Source: Brevundimonas basaltis (GTDB lineage Bacteria > Pseudomonadota > Alphaproteobacteria > Caulobacterales > Caulobacteraceae). Taken from it: a DNA stretch of 64,000 bases. Shown here piece after piece: positions 9,503-17,842 of this stretch. The translations under genes and the position numbers were made by a program. The notes under the pieces were generated by a model that was not told where the DNA came from, ran no database searches, and worked only from the letters and a program-made list of their open reading frames with translations. The stretch is from assembly GCF_014202075.1 (NCBI RefSeq), contig NZ_JACHFZ010000005.1:62001-126000 (forward strand), given 5' to 3'. Each line of letters begins with the position of its first letter. The stretch's first letter is position 1.

Positions 9503-10276
9503 TCAGCCGAGGCTGATCGCGCTCATCAATCGGCCGAAGTCCGGCTCTCCGTTCAGGAAGGCGCGGCGGTTCGAATAGAACCGCGCCGCGTCCGCGCGGG
9601 TGTCTTCGCCGGTCCAGGCCGCCTCGGCGACGCCGGCCTGCTCCAGCCGCCACAGCACGAAGCCGGGAAGGTCGAACAGGCGTTTGTCGGGGTCCGCACT
9701 CGGCGTGAAGAAGCGTCCGCTGCCCGGATCGTGGTGCTCGAATCGCTCTTCGAAGTCCGCGCCGACCTCGTAGCTGGCCTGCGAGATGCAGGGGCCGACG
9801 ACGGCGACCATGCGCCCGGGCTCGGCGCCCAGGGCCTGCATGGCGGCGACGGTGGAATGGACGATGCCCTGCAGAGCCCCCTTCCAGCCCGCGTGGGCGG
9901 CGGCGACCACCCCGGCCTCCGGATCGGCCAGCAGCACCGGCGCGCAGTCGGCGGTCAGCACGGCGCACAGGACGTTCGGCGCGGCGGTGACGGCGGCGTC
10001 GCCCTCGGGCCGCTGGCCCTTCCAGCCGGTCTCGGCGACCCGGGCCACGGCGGAGTGAATCTGGTAGCAGGCGGCGAGATCGTCGAGCCCGAGATCGAAA
10101 TGGGCGGCGACCCGGCGCCGGTTCTCGAGCACGGCGGCTGGGTCGTCTCCGGAGCCGACGCCGGTGTTCAGCCCCTCGTAGAGGCCCGTCGAAACGCCGC
10201 CGGCGCGGGTGAAGAAGCCGTGACGGATGCCGGCCCGGACCAGCAGCGGATGGGTGAGGGGAGTCGGTTCAGCCAT
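9503..10276 (-). CDS. pgeF: Peptidoglycan editing factor / purine nucleoside phosphorylase, YfiH (LACC1) family
   Basis: Copper/zinc-type multifunctional enzyme; family members act on purine nucleosides, and E. coli PgeF corrects misincorporated serine in cell-wall precursors. The 257 residues carry the three metal-binding blocks: His in CYQIHSA, Cys in LTADCAPVLL and His in AAHAGWKGAL, plus GPCISQASYEVG. It faces lpxC tail to tail and lies 50 nt from the end of the midA-like gene, running in the same direction, so it may be the last gene of an lgt-midA-pgeF unit. The cellular substrate is not readable from sequence. Confidence 0.88.
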   Translation of the reverse strand: MAEPTPLTHPLLVRAGIRHGFFTRAGGVSTGLYEGLNTGVGSGDDPAAVLENRRRVAAHFDLGLDDLAACYQIHSAVARVAETGWKGQRPEGDAAVTAAPNVLCAVLTADCAPVLLADPEAGVVAAAHAGWKGALQGIVHSTVAAMQALGAEPGRMVAVVGPCISQASYEVGADFEERFEHHDPGSGRFFTPSADPDKRLFDLPGFVLWRLEQAGVAEAAWTGEDTRADAARFYSNRRAFLNGEPDFGRLMSAISLG

Positions 10277-10326
10277 GCCTCCCGTTCTAGCCCAGGATAG
10301 CGGTCGGCGTCAGCCACGGCGCGCTG

Positions 10327-11400
10327 TCAGTCCTCGAACCCGGGCACGACCAGGCTGTGTGGGGAGAAGATCGCGCAGGCCTTGAACAGGGTCCCCATCT
10401 GGTCGGCGGCGGTCAGGCGCGCCAACTGACGGTCGATGGTCGACGCCGCGTCGGGGCGCCCCGCCTTGAGCCGGTCGGCGCGGGCCCCGATGCCGAGGAG
10501 ACCGAGAAACTCGCCCTGACCCAGGCAGCCCGTGACGTCGGCGCCGGCGTGGATGGCCGCCTCCAGCACGGTCGGGAAGTCGGCCCATTGGGTCAGGTCG
10601 GCCTCACCCGGGGTCGCCAGCGGATCTATCTTCTGGTGCCGCCGCAGGGCCTGGAGGGTGTCGCCGGCCTCCGGGCGAGCGCGACCATAGTCGATCAGCA
10701 GGGCGGCGCCGGAGGCCGCCTTGATCAGGGCCGCCGTCTCGCGTCCGAAGACCCCCTGCTGCTCCGATATTTCCACGGTCTGGCCCGGCTCGACGTCGAA
10801 GGCCGGACGTTTGAAGCCGGTGGTGATCTTTTTGAGCCCAAAGATGAGCTCGCCGGCGTCGGTGACGCCGACGCAGCGCTCGGCCCAGCCATCCTCCGTC
10901 TTGATGAACTGGCGGGCAGGCAGGCAGTCCAGCACCTCGTTGGCGATCAGGATCACGGGAGCGTCGATCTCGATCCGGTCGAGCGAGGCGACCCAGCGGG
11001 GATGCACGTCGCTGTCGGCCAGCATCCGGGCCTGGGCCTGGCGCAGCGGCGGGCTGGGCTCGATCAGGACAAGGTCGACGGCCTGGAGGAATTCCGGGGC
11101 CACCCGGGCGGCGCGCAGGGCGTCGGCCATCAGGGTGCCGTCGCCCGGCCCGACCTCGACCAGCCGCACCCGCTCGGGCGCGCCGAGCCGGTTCCAGAGT
11201 TCGACCGTCCACAGACCGATCAGTTCGCCGAACATCTGGCTGACCATCGGGGCGGTGATGAAGTCGCCTGTCGCGCCGATCGCGGGCCGCGTCGCATAGT
11301 AGCCGCCCTGCGGATCGTGCAGGCAGCGGGTGACATAGTCGGCGACCGACAACGGTCCGGTGAGGGCGATCTCGCGCGCCAGACGGTCCTTCAGCGACAT
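10327..11400 (-). CDS. SAM-dependent methyltransferase, MidA/NDUFAF7 family
   Basis: Class I methyltransferase of the family whose mitochondrial member NDUFAF7 dimethylates an Arg of complex I. The 357-residue product shows the family start (PLSVADYVTRCLHDPQGGYY), GATGDFITAP, the SAM-binding VEVGPGDGTLM and the LIANEVLDCLPARQF block. The start at 11400 (MSLKDRLAR) is chosen because its ATG overlaps the lgt stop in a TGATG junction, indicating translational coupling; an in-frame ATG further upstream lies inside lgt. A complex I role here is inference from family only. Confidence 0.85.
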   Translation of the reverse strand: MSLKDRLAREIALTGPLSVADYVTRCLHDPQGGYYATRPAIGATGDFITAPMVSQMFGELIGLWTVELWNRLGAPERVRLVEVGPGDGTLMADALRAARVAPEFLQAVDLVLIEPSPPLRQAQARMLADSDVHPRWVASLDRIEIDAPVILIANEVLDCLPARQFIKTEDGWAERCVGVTDAGELIFGLKKITTGFKRPAFDVEPGQTVEISEQQGVFGRETAALIKAASGAALLIDYGRARPEAGDTLQALRRHQKIDPLATPGEADLTQWADFPTVLEAAIHAGADVTGCLGQGEFLGLLGIGARADRLKAGRPDAASTIDRQLARLTAADQMGTLFKACAIFSPHSLVVPGFED

Positions 11401-12284
11401 CAGTCCTCCGCGGTGACAGGCGGCCGGCTCCACGCCCGCCAGATCAACCAGGCGCCGACGATCATCATCGGGATCGACAGCATCATGCCCATGGTCAGCC
11501 CCAGCGGCAGGTTCTCCATGCCGAAGTCGGGCTGGCGCACGGTTTCCAGCGAGGCGCGGGCGAGGCCGTAGCCGAACAGGAAGATGCCGGTGACATAGCC
11601 GGGTTTGGCCAGCAGCCGCCCCTTGAAGACGGCGAGCCAGAGGATCACCGCCAGGACGATGCCCTCGAGGGCCGCTTCATAGAGTTGGCTGGGGTGGCGG
11701 GGCACGTAGCCTGCCGGGCACTGGCCGTAGAGGTCGAGGATGGTGTCGTTGCAGAACACCATGCCCCACGGCGCGTCGGTTGGACGCCCCCACAGCTCGC
11801 CGTTGATGAAGTTGGCGATGCGGCCGAAGAACAGGCCAAGCGGCACCACGGGCGCGACGAGGTCGCCGAGGCTGAGCAGCCGGACCTTGTGCTTCCACGC
11901 GAACCAGACGATCGCCAGGGTGACGCCGATCAGGCCGCCGTGGAACGACATGCCGCCGTCCCAGAGACGGAACAGGGCCATGTTGTCCGGCCCGCCGACG
12001 AGCTGGGCGTAGAGCGAGGGCTTGTAGAACAGGGCGTAGCCGAAGCGACCGCCGAGGATGATGCCGAGGGTGATCCACAGCACCAGATCGTCGATCTGGA
12101 GAGTGGTCACCGGCGCCTTGCGCGGCTGCCAGATCGCGTTGTTGCGGGCGAGACGGTTGGCGTACCACCAGCCGAGGACGATCCCCGCCACATAGGCGAG
12201 GGCGTACCAGCGGATCTCAAGCGGGCCGAGGCCGAAGAAGGGGCCGATCTGAAACCAGACGGGGTCGATATCGGGAAATTGCAC
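11400..12284 (-). CDS. lgt: Prolipoprotein diacylglyceryl transferase
   Basis: Inner-membrane enzyme that moves diacylglycerol from phosphatidylglycerol to the lipobox Cys of prelipoproteins. The 294 residues have seven hydrophobic segments and the Lgt signature GRIANFINGELWGRPTDAPW with its conserved Arg and Asn, plus RHPSQLYEA near the C-terminal third. First gene of an apparent lgt-midA-pgeF operon on the minus strand. Several lipoproteins in this window (38389, 38878, 41551, 46201) would be its substrates. Confidence 0.95.
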   Translation of the reverse strand: MQFPDIDPVWFQIGPFFGLGPLEIRWYALAYVAGIVLGWWYANRLARNNAIWQPRKAPVTTLQIDDLVLWITLGIILGGRFGYALFYKPSLYAQLVGGPDNMALFRLWDGGMSFHGGLIGVTLAIVWFAWKHKVRLLSLGDLVAPVVPLGLFFGRIANFINGELWGRPTDAPWGMVFCNDTILDLYGQCPAGYVPRHPSQLYEAALEGIVLAVILWLAVFKGRLLAKPGYVTGIFLFGYGLARASLETVRQPDFGMENLPLGLTMGMMLSIPMMIVGAWLIWRAWSRPPVTAED

Positions 12285-12465
12285 GGGTGCTCCTGCGGGG
12301 CCGGTTCCACGCCCGGTTTAGCAAGCGCCGCCGGCTCCGTCCCTGAATAATCCGCAAGACCCGCGCCCAATTACCGCCACGCCGATCCTCGACAGCAAGG
12401 TTTCGTTCACCATATGGGGCAACCATCCATTAACGACGCTCGCTTGCCCGAGTCGGAGAGTCCCG

Positions 12466-12741
12466 ATGCAGACCCGCAATCCCATCCTCGACGAGTTCGC
12501 CAAGCTGACCACCGGGGCGATGGGGCTGGCGCAGGCCGCCGGAGAGGAGGCCAAGACCGCCTTTCGCGCCCAGGCCGACCGGTTCGCGGCCGACATGGAT
12601 CTGGTTCGGCGCGACGAATTCGATGCGCTGAAGGCCGAGATCGCCGCCCTGCGGGCCGAAATCGCCGCGCTGAAGGGGGCGAAGAAGCCTCAAAAGGGAA
12701 CGTCCACAGCGGCTTCTCCCTCACAGGACGCAGCCGGTTGA
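12466..12741 (+). CDS. ubiK: Ubiquinone biosynthesis accessory factor UbiK (BMFP family)
   Basis: Small coiled-coil protein that assists aerobic ubiquinone synthesis in Proteobacteria, binding the UbiJ lipid-carrier scaffold. The 91 residues match the family layout: NPILDEFAKLTTGAMGLAQ, a charged middle, then a C-terminal heptad region (DEFDALKAEIAALRAEIAAL) that forms a trimeric coiled coil, and a disordered Lys/Ser/Ala tail. It starts 181 nt from lgt in the divergent direction and precedes the ybjN-like gene by 64 nt on the same strand. Confidence 0.8.
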   Translation: MQTRNPILDEFAKLTTGAMGLAQAAGEEAKTAFRAQADRFAADMDLVRRDEFDALKAEIAALRAEIAALKGAKKPQKGTSTAASPSQDAAG

Positions 12742-12805
12742 GCCGAATCTGCGAACCCGCATACCGTTCCCGCAGAGGGCGTGAGTCGCGCCCGGAGACC
12801 CCTTG

Positions 12806-13309
12806 ATGGACACTGCCCGCCCGGAAGAAGTCGAGCTTCCCTACGACCCGCTGGATGTCGTGGAGCACGTCCTGGTGGCCGAGAACCTGCCGTTCGACCG
12901 CACCGACGAGGGCGATCTGGCCTTCGCCCTGGCCGGCGACTGGAAGGATTACGAGCTGTGGTTCGCGTGGCGGCCCGAGGGCGACTGCCTGCAACTGTGC
13001 TGCGCGCTGGACCTGCAGGCGTCGAAGTCCCGGCGGGCGGCGGCCTATGAGCTGGTCGGCCTGATCAACCAGCGCACCTGGATGGGTCATTTCGAGGTAT
13101 GGGCCGAGGACGGCGAGATCGTCTTCCGGCATTCGCTGGCCCTGCCGATGGGCGAGCGCCCGACCCTGGGGCAGGCGGCGTCGATGATCGACGCGGCCGT
13201 CGAGGCGGCGGACCGCTATTATCCCGCCTTCGACTTCATGATCCGGGGCAACAAGAAGCCGCAGGAGGCGATCGACGCTTGCCTCTTCGAGACGGTCGGC
13301 TCAGCCTGA
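12806..13309 (+). CDS. YbjN domain-containing protein
   Basis: Soluble protein of the YbjN family, a type III secretion chaperone-like fold of uncertain biochemical role. The 167 residues contain the usual core: FDRTDEGDLAFALAGDWKDYELWFAW, the CCALDLQASKSRRAAAYELVGLINQRTWMGHFEVW stretch, and FDFMIRGNKKPQEAIDACLFETVG at the end. The ATG at 12806 is used; a TTG directly before it would add one residue. proC follows after 4 nt, a pairing common in Alphaproteobacteria, so the two are probably translated from one mRNA. Confidence 0.82.
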   Translation: MDTARPEEVELPYDPLDVVEHVLVAENLPFDRTDEGDLAFALAGDWKDYELWFAWRPEGDCLQLCCALDLQASKSRRAAAYELVGLINQRTWMGHFEVWAEDGEIVFRHSLALPMGERPTLGQAASMIDAAVEAADRYYPAFDFMIRGNKKPQEAIDACLFETVGSA

Positions 13310-13313
13310 GGGC

Positions 13314-14120
13314 ATGACGAACCAGAAATCGAACCGCCCCGTCGTTCTCGTGGGCTGCGGCCGCTTGGGATCGGCTATCCTCGAAGGCTGGCTGGCGACC
13401 TCGACCGTAGATCCCGGCGATCTGATCATCCTGACTCCGTCCGACAAGCCCGCGACCGAGGCGGCGCGGGCGCGGGGCGCACGCATCAACCCCCCGCTTG
13501 ACTCGCTGGCGAACGCCCGCGCCCTGGTGCTGGCGGTCAAGCCGGCGAAGTGGCGGGAGGCGATCGTGCCGACGCTGGACCCCCTGCCGCAGGACGTCGC
13601 CGTGGTCTCGGTGATGGCCGGGGTCAAGGCCGCGGATATCGCGGGCATTGCGAACCGGCCGGTGGCCCGGGTCATGCCGACCACCGCCGTGGCCCAGGCC
13701 CGCGGGGTGGCCAGCGTCTGGTCGGAAGATCCGGAGGCGCGCGGACTGGCCCGATCGCTGTTCGAGGCCATCGCCGATGTGGTCGACCTGCCCGACGAAA
13801 GCGTGATGGACGCGGCCACGGCGACCGCGGGCTCGGCGCCGGCCTTCGTCTACGCCTTCGTTCAGGCCCTGGCGCGGGCAGGCGAGGCGCAGGGCCTGTC
13901 CCGGGACGCGGCCGAGCGGCTGGCGCGGGGCGCGCTGCGCTCAGCCGGCGCCGGCGCGGAGACGGGCGCACCGCTGGACGAACTGGTCGCCCGCATCGCC
14001 TCGCCCGGCGGCACGACGCGGGCGGGGCTCGACGCCATGGAGGCGGGCGGCGACGTTCAACGGGCGGCCGAAGCCGCCGTCAACGCCGCCGTTGCGCGGG
14101 CCAGCGAAATCAGCGGCTGA
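13314..14120 (+). CDS. proC: Pyrroline-5-carboxylate reductase
   Basis: Last step of proline synthesis, NAD(P)H-dependent reduction of pyrroline-5-carboxylate. The 268 residues show the Rossmann nucleotide loop VVLVGCGRLGSAIL, LVLAVKPAKW, the RVMPTTAVAQARG block, TATAGSAPAFVYAF, and the C-terminal ProC signature SPGGTTRAGLDAME. It sits 4 nt after the ybjN-like gene. Its 3' end overlaps the convergent gene at 14110 by 11 nt. Confidence 0.93.
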   Translation: MTNQKSNRPVVLVGCGRLGSAILEGWLATSTVDPGDLIILTPSDKPATEAARARGARINPPLDSLANARALVLAVKPAKWREAIVPTLDPLPQDVAVVSVMAGVKAADIAGIANRPVARVMPTTAVAQARGVASVWSEDPEARGLARSLFEAIADVVDLPDESVMDAATATAGSAPAFVYAFVQALARAGEAQGLSRDAAERLARGALRSAGAGAETGAPLDELVARIASPGGTTRAGLDAMEAGGDVQRAAEAAVNAAVARASEISG

Positions 14121-14604
14121 CGTAGCGCCCCCGGACCAGATTGCCGGCCAGGCGCGCGTAGGCGCGGTCGGCGTCCTGCCAGGTGGTGTGGCCCCGGACG
14201 TCGGCGATGCTGGCGGAATACCAGTCGTAGCGGACCGGCAGCACCGCGCCGTCGGCGGTGGTGACGCTGCCCTCGATGGCGGCGCCGCCGATGGAAACGC
14301 TGCGGTGACGGTCCAGTCCCGGCTGCTGGGCCATTTGCTCGAAGGTCGGGCGATTGGGCTTCAGATCGGTCAGAACCAGATCGATCCGGGCGCCGTCGAG
14401 ACGGCCCTCGCGGGCCAGGGCCCGGCGCACGACTTCGGCGAGACGGTCGGCCTGTTCGCGAACGTCCCGTTCGCCCAGTTCATCGGCCTTTTCCTGAAGG
14501 TCGGGACCGATCGTGACGGTGATCGAGGCCGGGTCGGCCAGGGCGGGGCCGGCGGCGACGGCGAGGACGGCGCCGAGGGGAGCCAGAAAGGCGAGTTTAC
14601 GCAT
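14110..14604 (-). CDS. Secreted protein of unknown function
   Basis: Not recognised beyond being exported. The 164 residues start with a classical signal peptide (MRKLAFLAPLGAVLAVAAGPALADP) and continue as a soluble domain of about 140 residues with DPASITVTIGPDLQEKADELG, a central helical region and a C-terminal NLVRGRYVSR. The ATG at 14604 is chosen because GGAGG lies 5 nt upstream; upstream in-frame starts would run into the repeat element. It overlaps the end of proC by 11 nt in convergent orientation. It may be transcribed with the sensor kinase upstream, but a repeat element lies between them. Confidence 0.7.
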   Translation of the reverse strand: MRKLAFLAPLGAVLAVAAGPALADPASITVTIGPDLQEKADELGERDVREQADRLAEVVRRALAREGRLDGARIDLVLTDLKPNRPTFEQMAQQPGLDRHRSVSIGGAAIEGSVTTADGAVLPVRYDWYSASIADVRGHTTWQDADRAYARLAGNLVRGRYVSR

Positions 14605-14658
14605 CGTATCCTCCATATCCCTGTCGGATCGAAGATGCGCCTTGCCGTCACGGTTCGC

Positions 14659-14792
14659 AATCCTCCCCCGGAGCGAAGCGTTGGGGGAGGGGGACCGCCC
14701 GAAGGGTGGTGGAGGGGGCATGCCCCATCCGCCTTTTTCGGCAGCAAACCTTCCACCGCTTCGCGGTCCCCCTCCCCCTGTGGGGAGGATTC
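14659..14792. repeat. Inverted pair of GC-rich palindromic repeat elements (intergenic copy)
   Basis: Two copies of one element lie head to head: 14659-14718 and, inverted, 14749-14792. Read in the same sense both run AATCCTCCCC, a short loop, GGGGGAGGGGGACCGC, then GGTGGA. The pair fills the gap between the secreted-protein gene and the stop codon of the sensor kinase, ending at that stop. The same element pair appears inside the terminase gene at 60384-60509, so it is a dispersed repeat rather than a local terminator, though it could form a strong hairpin in RNA. Confidence 0.85.
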
Positions 14793-16136
14793 TCAGCCAG
14801 GCAAGCGGATCGCCGCCCGCAAGCCGCCGAGATCGCTGCGACCCAGGGTGATGTCGCCGCCATGGCTGCGGGCCACGTCGCGGGCGATCGCCAGGCCCAG
14901 GCCGACGCCCTTGCGGTTCTGGTTGCGCGACTCGTCCAGCCGGGAGAACGGGCGGAAGGCTTCCTCGTGCATGTCGTCGGGGATGCCCGGACCGTCGTCC
15001 TCGACGGTGATCTCGATACCGCCCGACGGCAGGGCCCGCGCGGCGAGACGGACGCGTTCCCCGTGGGCGGCGGCATTGGCGGCGAGGTTGGCGAGCGCGC
15101 GCTTGATGGAAAGCGGGCGCAGGCTGGCGCTCAGATCCTCGGGAACCGAGATTTCCACCTCGGCGCCGGCCCGGCGGACATCCTCTCCGGCCACGGCCAG
15201 CAGATCGGCGATGGAGACTGTCTGCGCCGCCTCGCCGGCCTCGCCGCGTGCGAAGGCGAGGTATTCGTCGATCATGTGCTCCATCTCGTCGAGATCACCC
15301 TTCATCGCCGCGGCGCGCTTGAATGGCGGCGCCAGGGCCAATTCCAGTCGCAGGCGGGTCAGCGGGGTGCGCAGATCGTGGCTGACCGAGGCGAGCAGGG
15401 CGGTGCGCTGCTCGATATGGCGCTGGATGCGGTCGCGCATGTCCAGGAAGGCCTTGGCCGCCGCCCGGACCTCGCGGGCCCCGTGGGGCTTGAAGCGCTC
15501 GCGGGTCTCGCCGCGTCCGAAGGCCTCAGCCGCCTCGGCGAGGCGCTCGATGGCGCGGACCTGATTGCGGATGAACAGGATGGCGACGCCCATCAGCAGG
15601 ATGGTGGCGATGAACAGCCAGACGACGAAGATGTGGGCCTGGGTGGCGACGGCCCGCTCGCGCGGGGCGATGACGCGCAGCACGCCCTCCGGATGCTGCA
15701 CCCGGATGTCGACATAGGCGGGGTACTGGGTCGTCGAGAACCAGACCGGCCGGTCGACCCGGGATCTGAGGGCGTCCTCAAGCGTGCGGTCGACGACGCC
15801 GATGGGACCCCGATGCCGTTCGTCCGGCAGGACGTCGCCCTCGCGCAGGTCGACCGAGAGCGACATCGAGCGCTGCGCCCGGTCGGCGATGATCGCCAGA
15901 TTCTCGCGCGTTGGATCGTCGGCGTAGCTCTCGGACGCCCAGGCGATATCCCCGGCCAATCCGTCGGACAGGCGAGCGGTCACCGTCTGCCAGTGCATGT
16001 CGAAGAAGGCCCAGGTCACCGCCACCTGCATGACCAGCACCGGCAGGACGATGATCAGCAGCGACCGGCCCCACAGCGAGGTCGGCAGGCGCCGCTTCAG
16101 CACCCGGGCCCAGACGCCAGCGGGGAGCAGCCTCAT
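14793..16136 (-). CDS. Sensor histidine kinase, EnvZ-like with HAMP domain
   Basis: Membrane sensor that phosphorylates the adjacent OmpR-type regulator. The 447 residues contain TM1 (about 24-46), a periplasmic domain of about 120 residues (about 47-167), TM2 (about 169-188), a HAMP linker with RAIERLAEAAEAFGRGE, the HisKA motif SVSHDLRTPLTR with His253, and an intact ATPase with NLAANAAAHG, DDGPGIP and GVGLGLAIARDV. The ATG at 16136 is used because it starts 10 nt after the regulator stop; longer in-frame starts lie inside that gene. The periplasmic ligand is unknown. Confidence 0.9.
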   Translation of the reverse strand: MRLLPAGVWARVLKRRLPTSLWGRSLLIIVLPVLVMQVAVTWAFFDMHWQTVTARLSDGLAGDIAWASESYADDPTRENLAIIADRAQRSMSLSVDLREGDVLPDERHRGPIGVVDRTLEDALRSRVDRPVWFSTTQYPAYVDIRVQHPEGVLRVIAPRERAVATQAHIFVVWLFIATILLMGVAILFIRNQVRAIERLAEAAEAFGRGETRERFKPHGAREVRAAAKAFLDMRDRIQRHIEQRTALLASVSHDLRTPLTRLRLELALAPPFKRAAAMKGDLDEMEHMIDEYLAFARGEAGEAAQTVSIADLLAVAGEDVRRAGAEVEISVPEDLSASLRPLSIKRALANLAANAAAHGERVRLAARALPSGGIEITVEDDGPGIPDDMHEEAFRPFSRLDESRNQNRKGVGLGLAIARDVARSHGGDITLGRSDLGGLRAAIRLPG

Positions 16137-16146
16137 CGGGGGCTCA

Positions 16147-16878
16147 TCAATCCGGGGCCAGCATGTAGCCGACGCCGCGCACGGTCTGGAGATAGCGCGG
16201 GTTCTTGGGGTCGGCTTCCAGCTTGCGGCGCAGTCGGGTGACCTGGACATCGACGGCGCGGCCGGTGATGTCGGCGGTGTCGGGCGACAGGCTCATCCGC
16301 TCGACCGGGGCGTGGGCGTGGATGGCAAGGGTCTTGAGCAACTGGGCCTCGGCCTCGGTCAGTCGCTGGGGTTTGCCGTCCTTCGAGAGCTCCAGCCGCT
16401 CCATGTCGAACACCGCGGGGCCGAGCTTGATCTCACGCGGCGTCAGCGGCTTGCCGCCGGTGCGGCGCAGGATGGCGTCGACCCGCAGGGCCAGTTCGCG
16501 AGGATCGAAGGGCTTGGACATATAGTCGTCGGCGCCGCGTGACAGGCCCTCGATGCGGTCTTCGGGATCGCCGCGAGCGGTCAGCAGCAGGACGGGGGTC
16601 TTCGAGGTCTCGGCCTTGGAGCGCACCCAGGTGGTCAGGTCGAAGCCGCTTTCGCCCGGCATCATGACGTCAAGCACGACAAGGTCGAACTCGATCAGCT
16701 CCATCAGCCGTTTCGCCGCCGCCGCGTGGGCGGCGCCGGTGACGCGATAGCCCTCGCGGGCGAGGAATTCCTTGAGCAATTCGCGGATGCGGTCGTCGTC
16801 GTCGACGACGAGCAGGTGTCGGCCCGCTCCCGGTCCGGCGATCGGGCCCGATCGCCCGTGGGAGCGCACATCGCTCAT
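16147..16878 (-). CDS. Response regulator, OmpR/PhoB family
   Basis: DNA-binding response regulator, first gene of a two-gene operon with the EnvZ-like kinase (10-nt gap). The 243 residues have a receiver with acidic cluster VVDDDD, phospho-acceptor Asp70 in DLVVLDVMMPGESGF and Lys in YMSKPFD, followed by a winged-helix domain (KLGPAVFDMERLEL to TVRGVGYMLAPD) with the VDVQVTRLRRKLE recognition helix. An unusual 20-residue Arg/Gly/His-rich N-terminal extension precedes the receiver. Target genes cannot be read from the window. Confidence 0.92.
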   Translation of the reverse strand: MSDVRSHGRSGPIAGPGAGRHLLVVDDDDRIRELLKEFLAREGYRVTGAAHAAAAKRLMELIEFDLVVLDVMMPGESGFDLTTWVRSKAETSKTPVLLLTARGDPEDRIEGLSRGADDYMSKPFDPRELALRVDAILRRTGGKPLTPREIKLGPAVFDMERLELSKDGKPQRLTEAEAQLLKTLAIHAHAPVERMSLSPDTADITGRAVDVQVTRLRRKLEADPKNPRYLQTVRGVGYMLAPD

Positions 16879-16966
16879 GCCGATGCGACCCCGGTAACCG
16901 CCGAAGCGTTGACCTGGGCGGTCCTGGCGGGTCTAACCCGGGGACTTACGCGGGAGACGTTCTTCA

Positions 16967-17842
16967 ATGGCCTTCGTTCCTTTCGACGATCGTGACGGCT
17001 GGATCTGGATGGACGGCGATTTCGTGCCCTGGCGGGACGCGAAAACGCACGTTCTGACCCATGCCCTTCACTATGGTTCGTCGGTCTTCGAGGGTGAGCG
17101 TATGTACGGGGGCGAAATCTTCAAGCTGACCCCGCATAGCGAACGCCTGAAGCGTTCTGCAAACCTGCTGGATTTCGACCTTCCGTACAGCGTGGCCGAG
17201 ATCGACGCGGCCTGCAAGGCGACCTGCGAGAAGATGGGGCTCTCGGACTGCTATGTGCGGCCGGTGGCTTTCCTGGGCGCGGAACAGGTCAGCGTCACGG
17301 CCAAGAACAGCAAGGCGCATGTGGCGATCGCCGCCTGGGAGTGGCCGTCCTATTTCGATCCCGAGACCAAGGCGAAGGGCATCCGTCTGGAGTGGGCCAA
17401 ATGGCGACGTCCCGACCCGGCCACGGCGCCGTCGGCGGCCAAGGCCGCGGGGCTCTACATGATCTGCACCATGTCCAAGACCGCAGCCGAGCGGCGCGGC
17501 TATTCGGACGCCATGATGCTGGACTGGCGCGGCTATGTCGCCGAGGCGACGGGGGCCAACGTCTTCTTCGTGCAGGACGGCGTGCTGCATACGCCGCCGA
17601 TCGACGCCATTCTGGACGGGATCACCCGCCAGACGGTGATCGAGATGGCCAAGGCCAAGGGGATCGAGGTCATCGTCCGTCACATCCGCCCGGAAGAGTT
17701 GTCGACCTTCAGCGAATGTTTCGTCACCGGCACGGCTGCCGAGGTGACGCCGGTGAGCGAGATCGGCGAATACCGCTTCACCCCCGGCGCCCTCAGCCTG
17801 GGTTTGATGGAAGATTACGGACGGCTGGTGCGCCGGCAGTAG
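16967..17842 (+). CDS. ilvE: Branched-chain amino acid aminotransferase
   Basis: Class IV PLP transaminase for Val, Leu and Ile synthesis and breakdown. The 291 residues include VLTHALHYGSSVFEGER, the PLP-lysine region SAAKAAGLYM, the YVAEATGANVFFV cofactor-binding block, ILDGITRQTVIEMA and VTGTAAEVTPVSEIGEY. Start ATG is 88 nt from the divergent response regulator. The gene ends directly against the convergent siderophore receptor, with no spacer between the two stop codons. D-amino acid aminotransferase is a less likely alternative, given the match to bacterial IlvE length and motifs. Confidence 0.9.
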   Translation: MAFVPFDDRDGWIWMDGDFVPWRDAKTHVLTHALHYGSSVFEGERMYGGEIFKLTPHSERLKRSANLLDFDLPYSVAEIDAACKATCEKMGLSDCYVRPVAFLGAEQVSVTAKNSKAHVAIAAWEWPSYFDPETKAKGIRLEWAKWRRPDPATAPSAAKAAGLYMICTMSKTAAERRGYSDAMMLDWRGYVAEATGANVFFVQDGVLHTPPIDAILDGITRQTVIEMAKAKGIEVIVRHIRPEELSTFSECFVTGTAAEVTPVSEIGEYRFTPGALSLGLMEDYGRLVRRQ

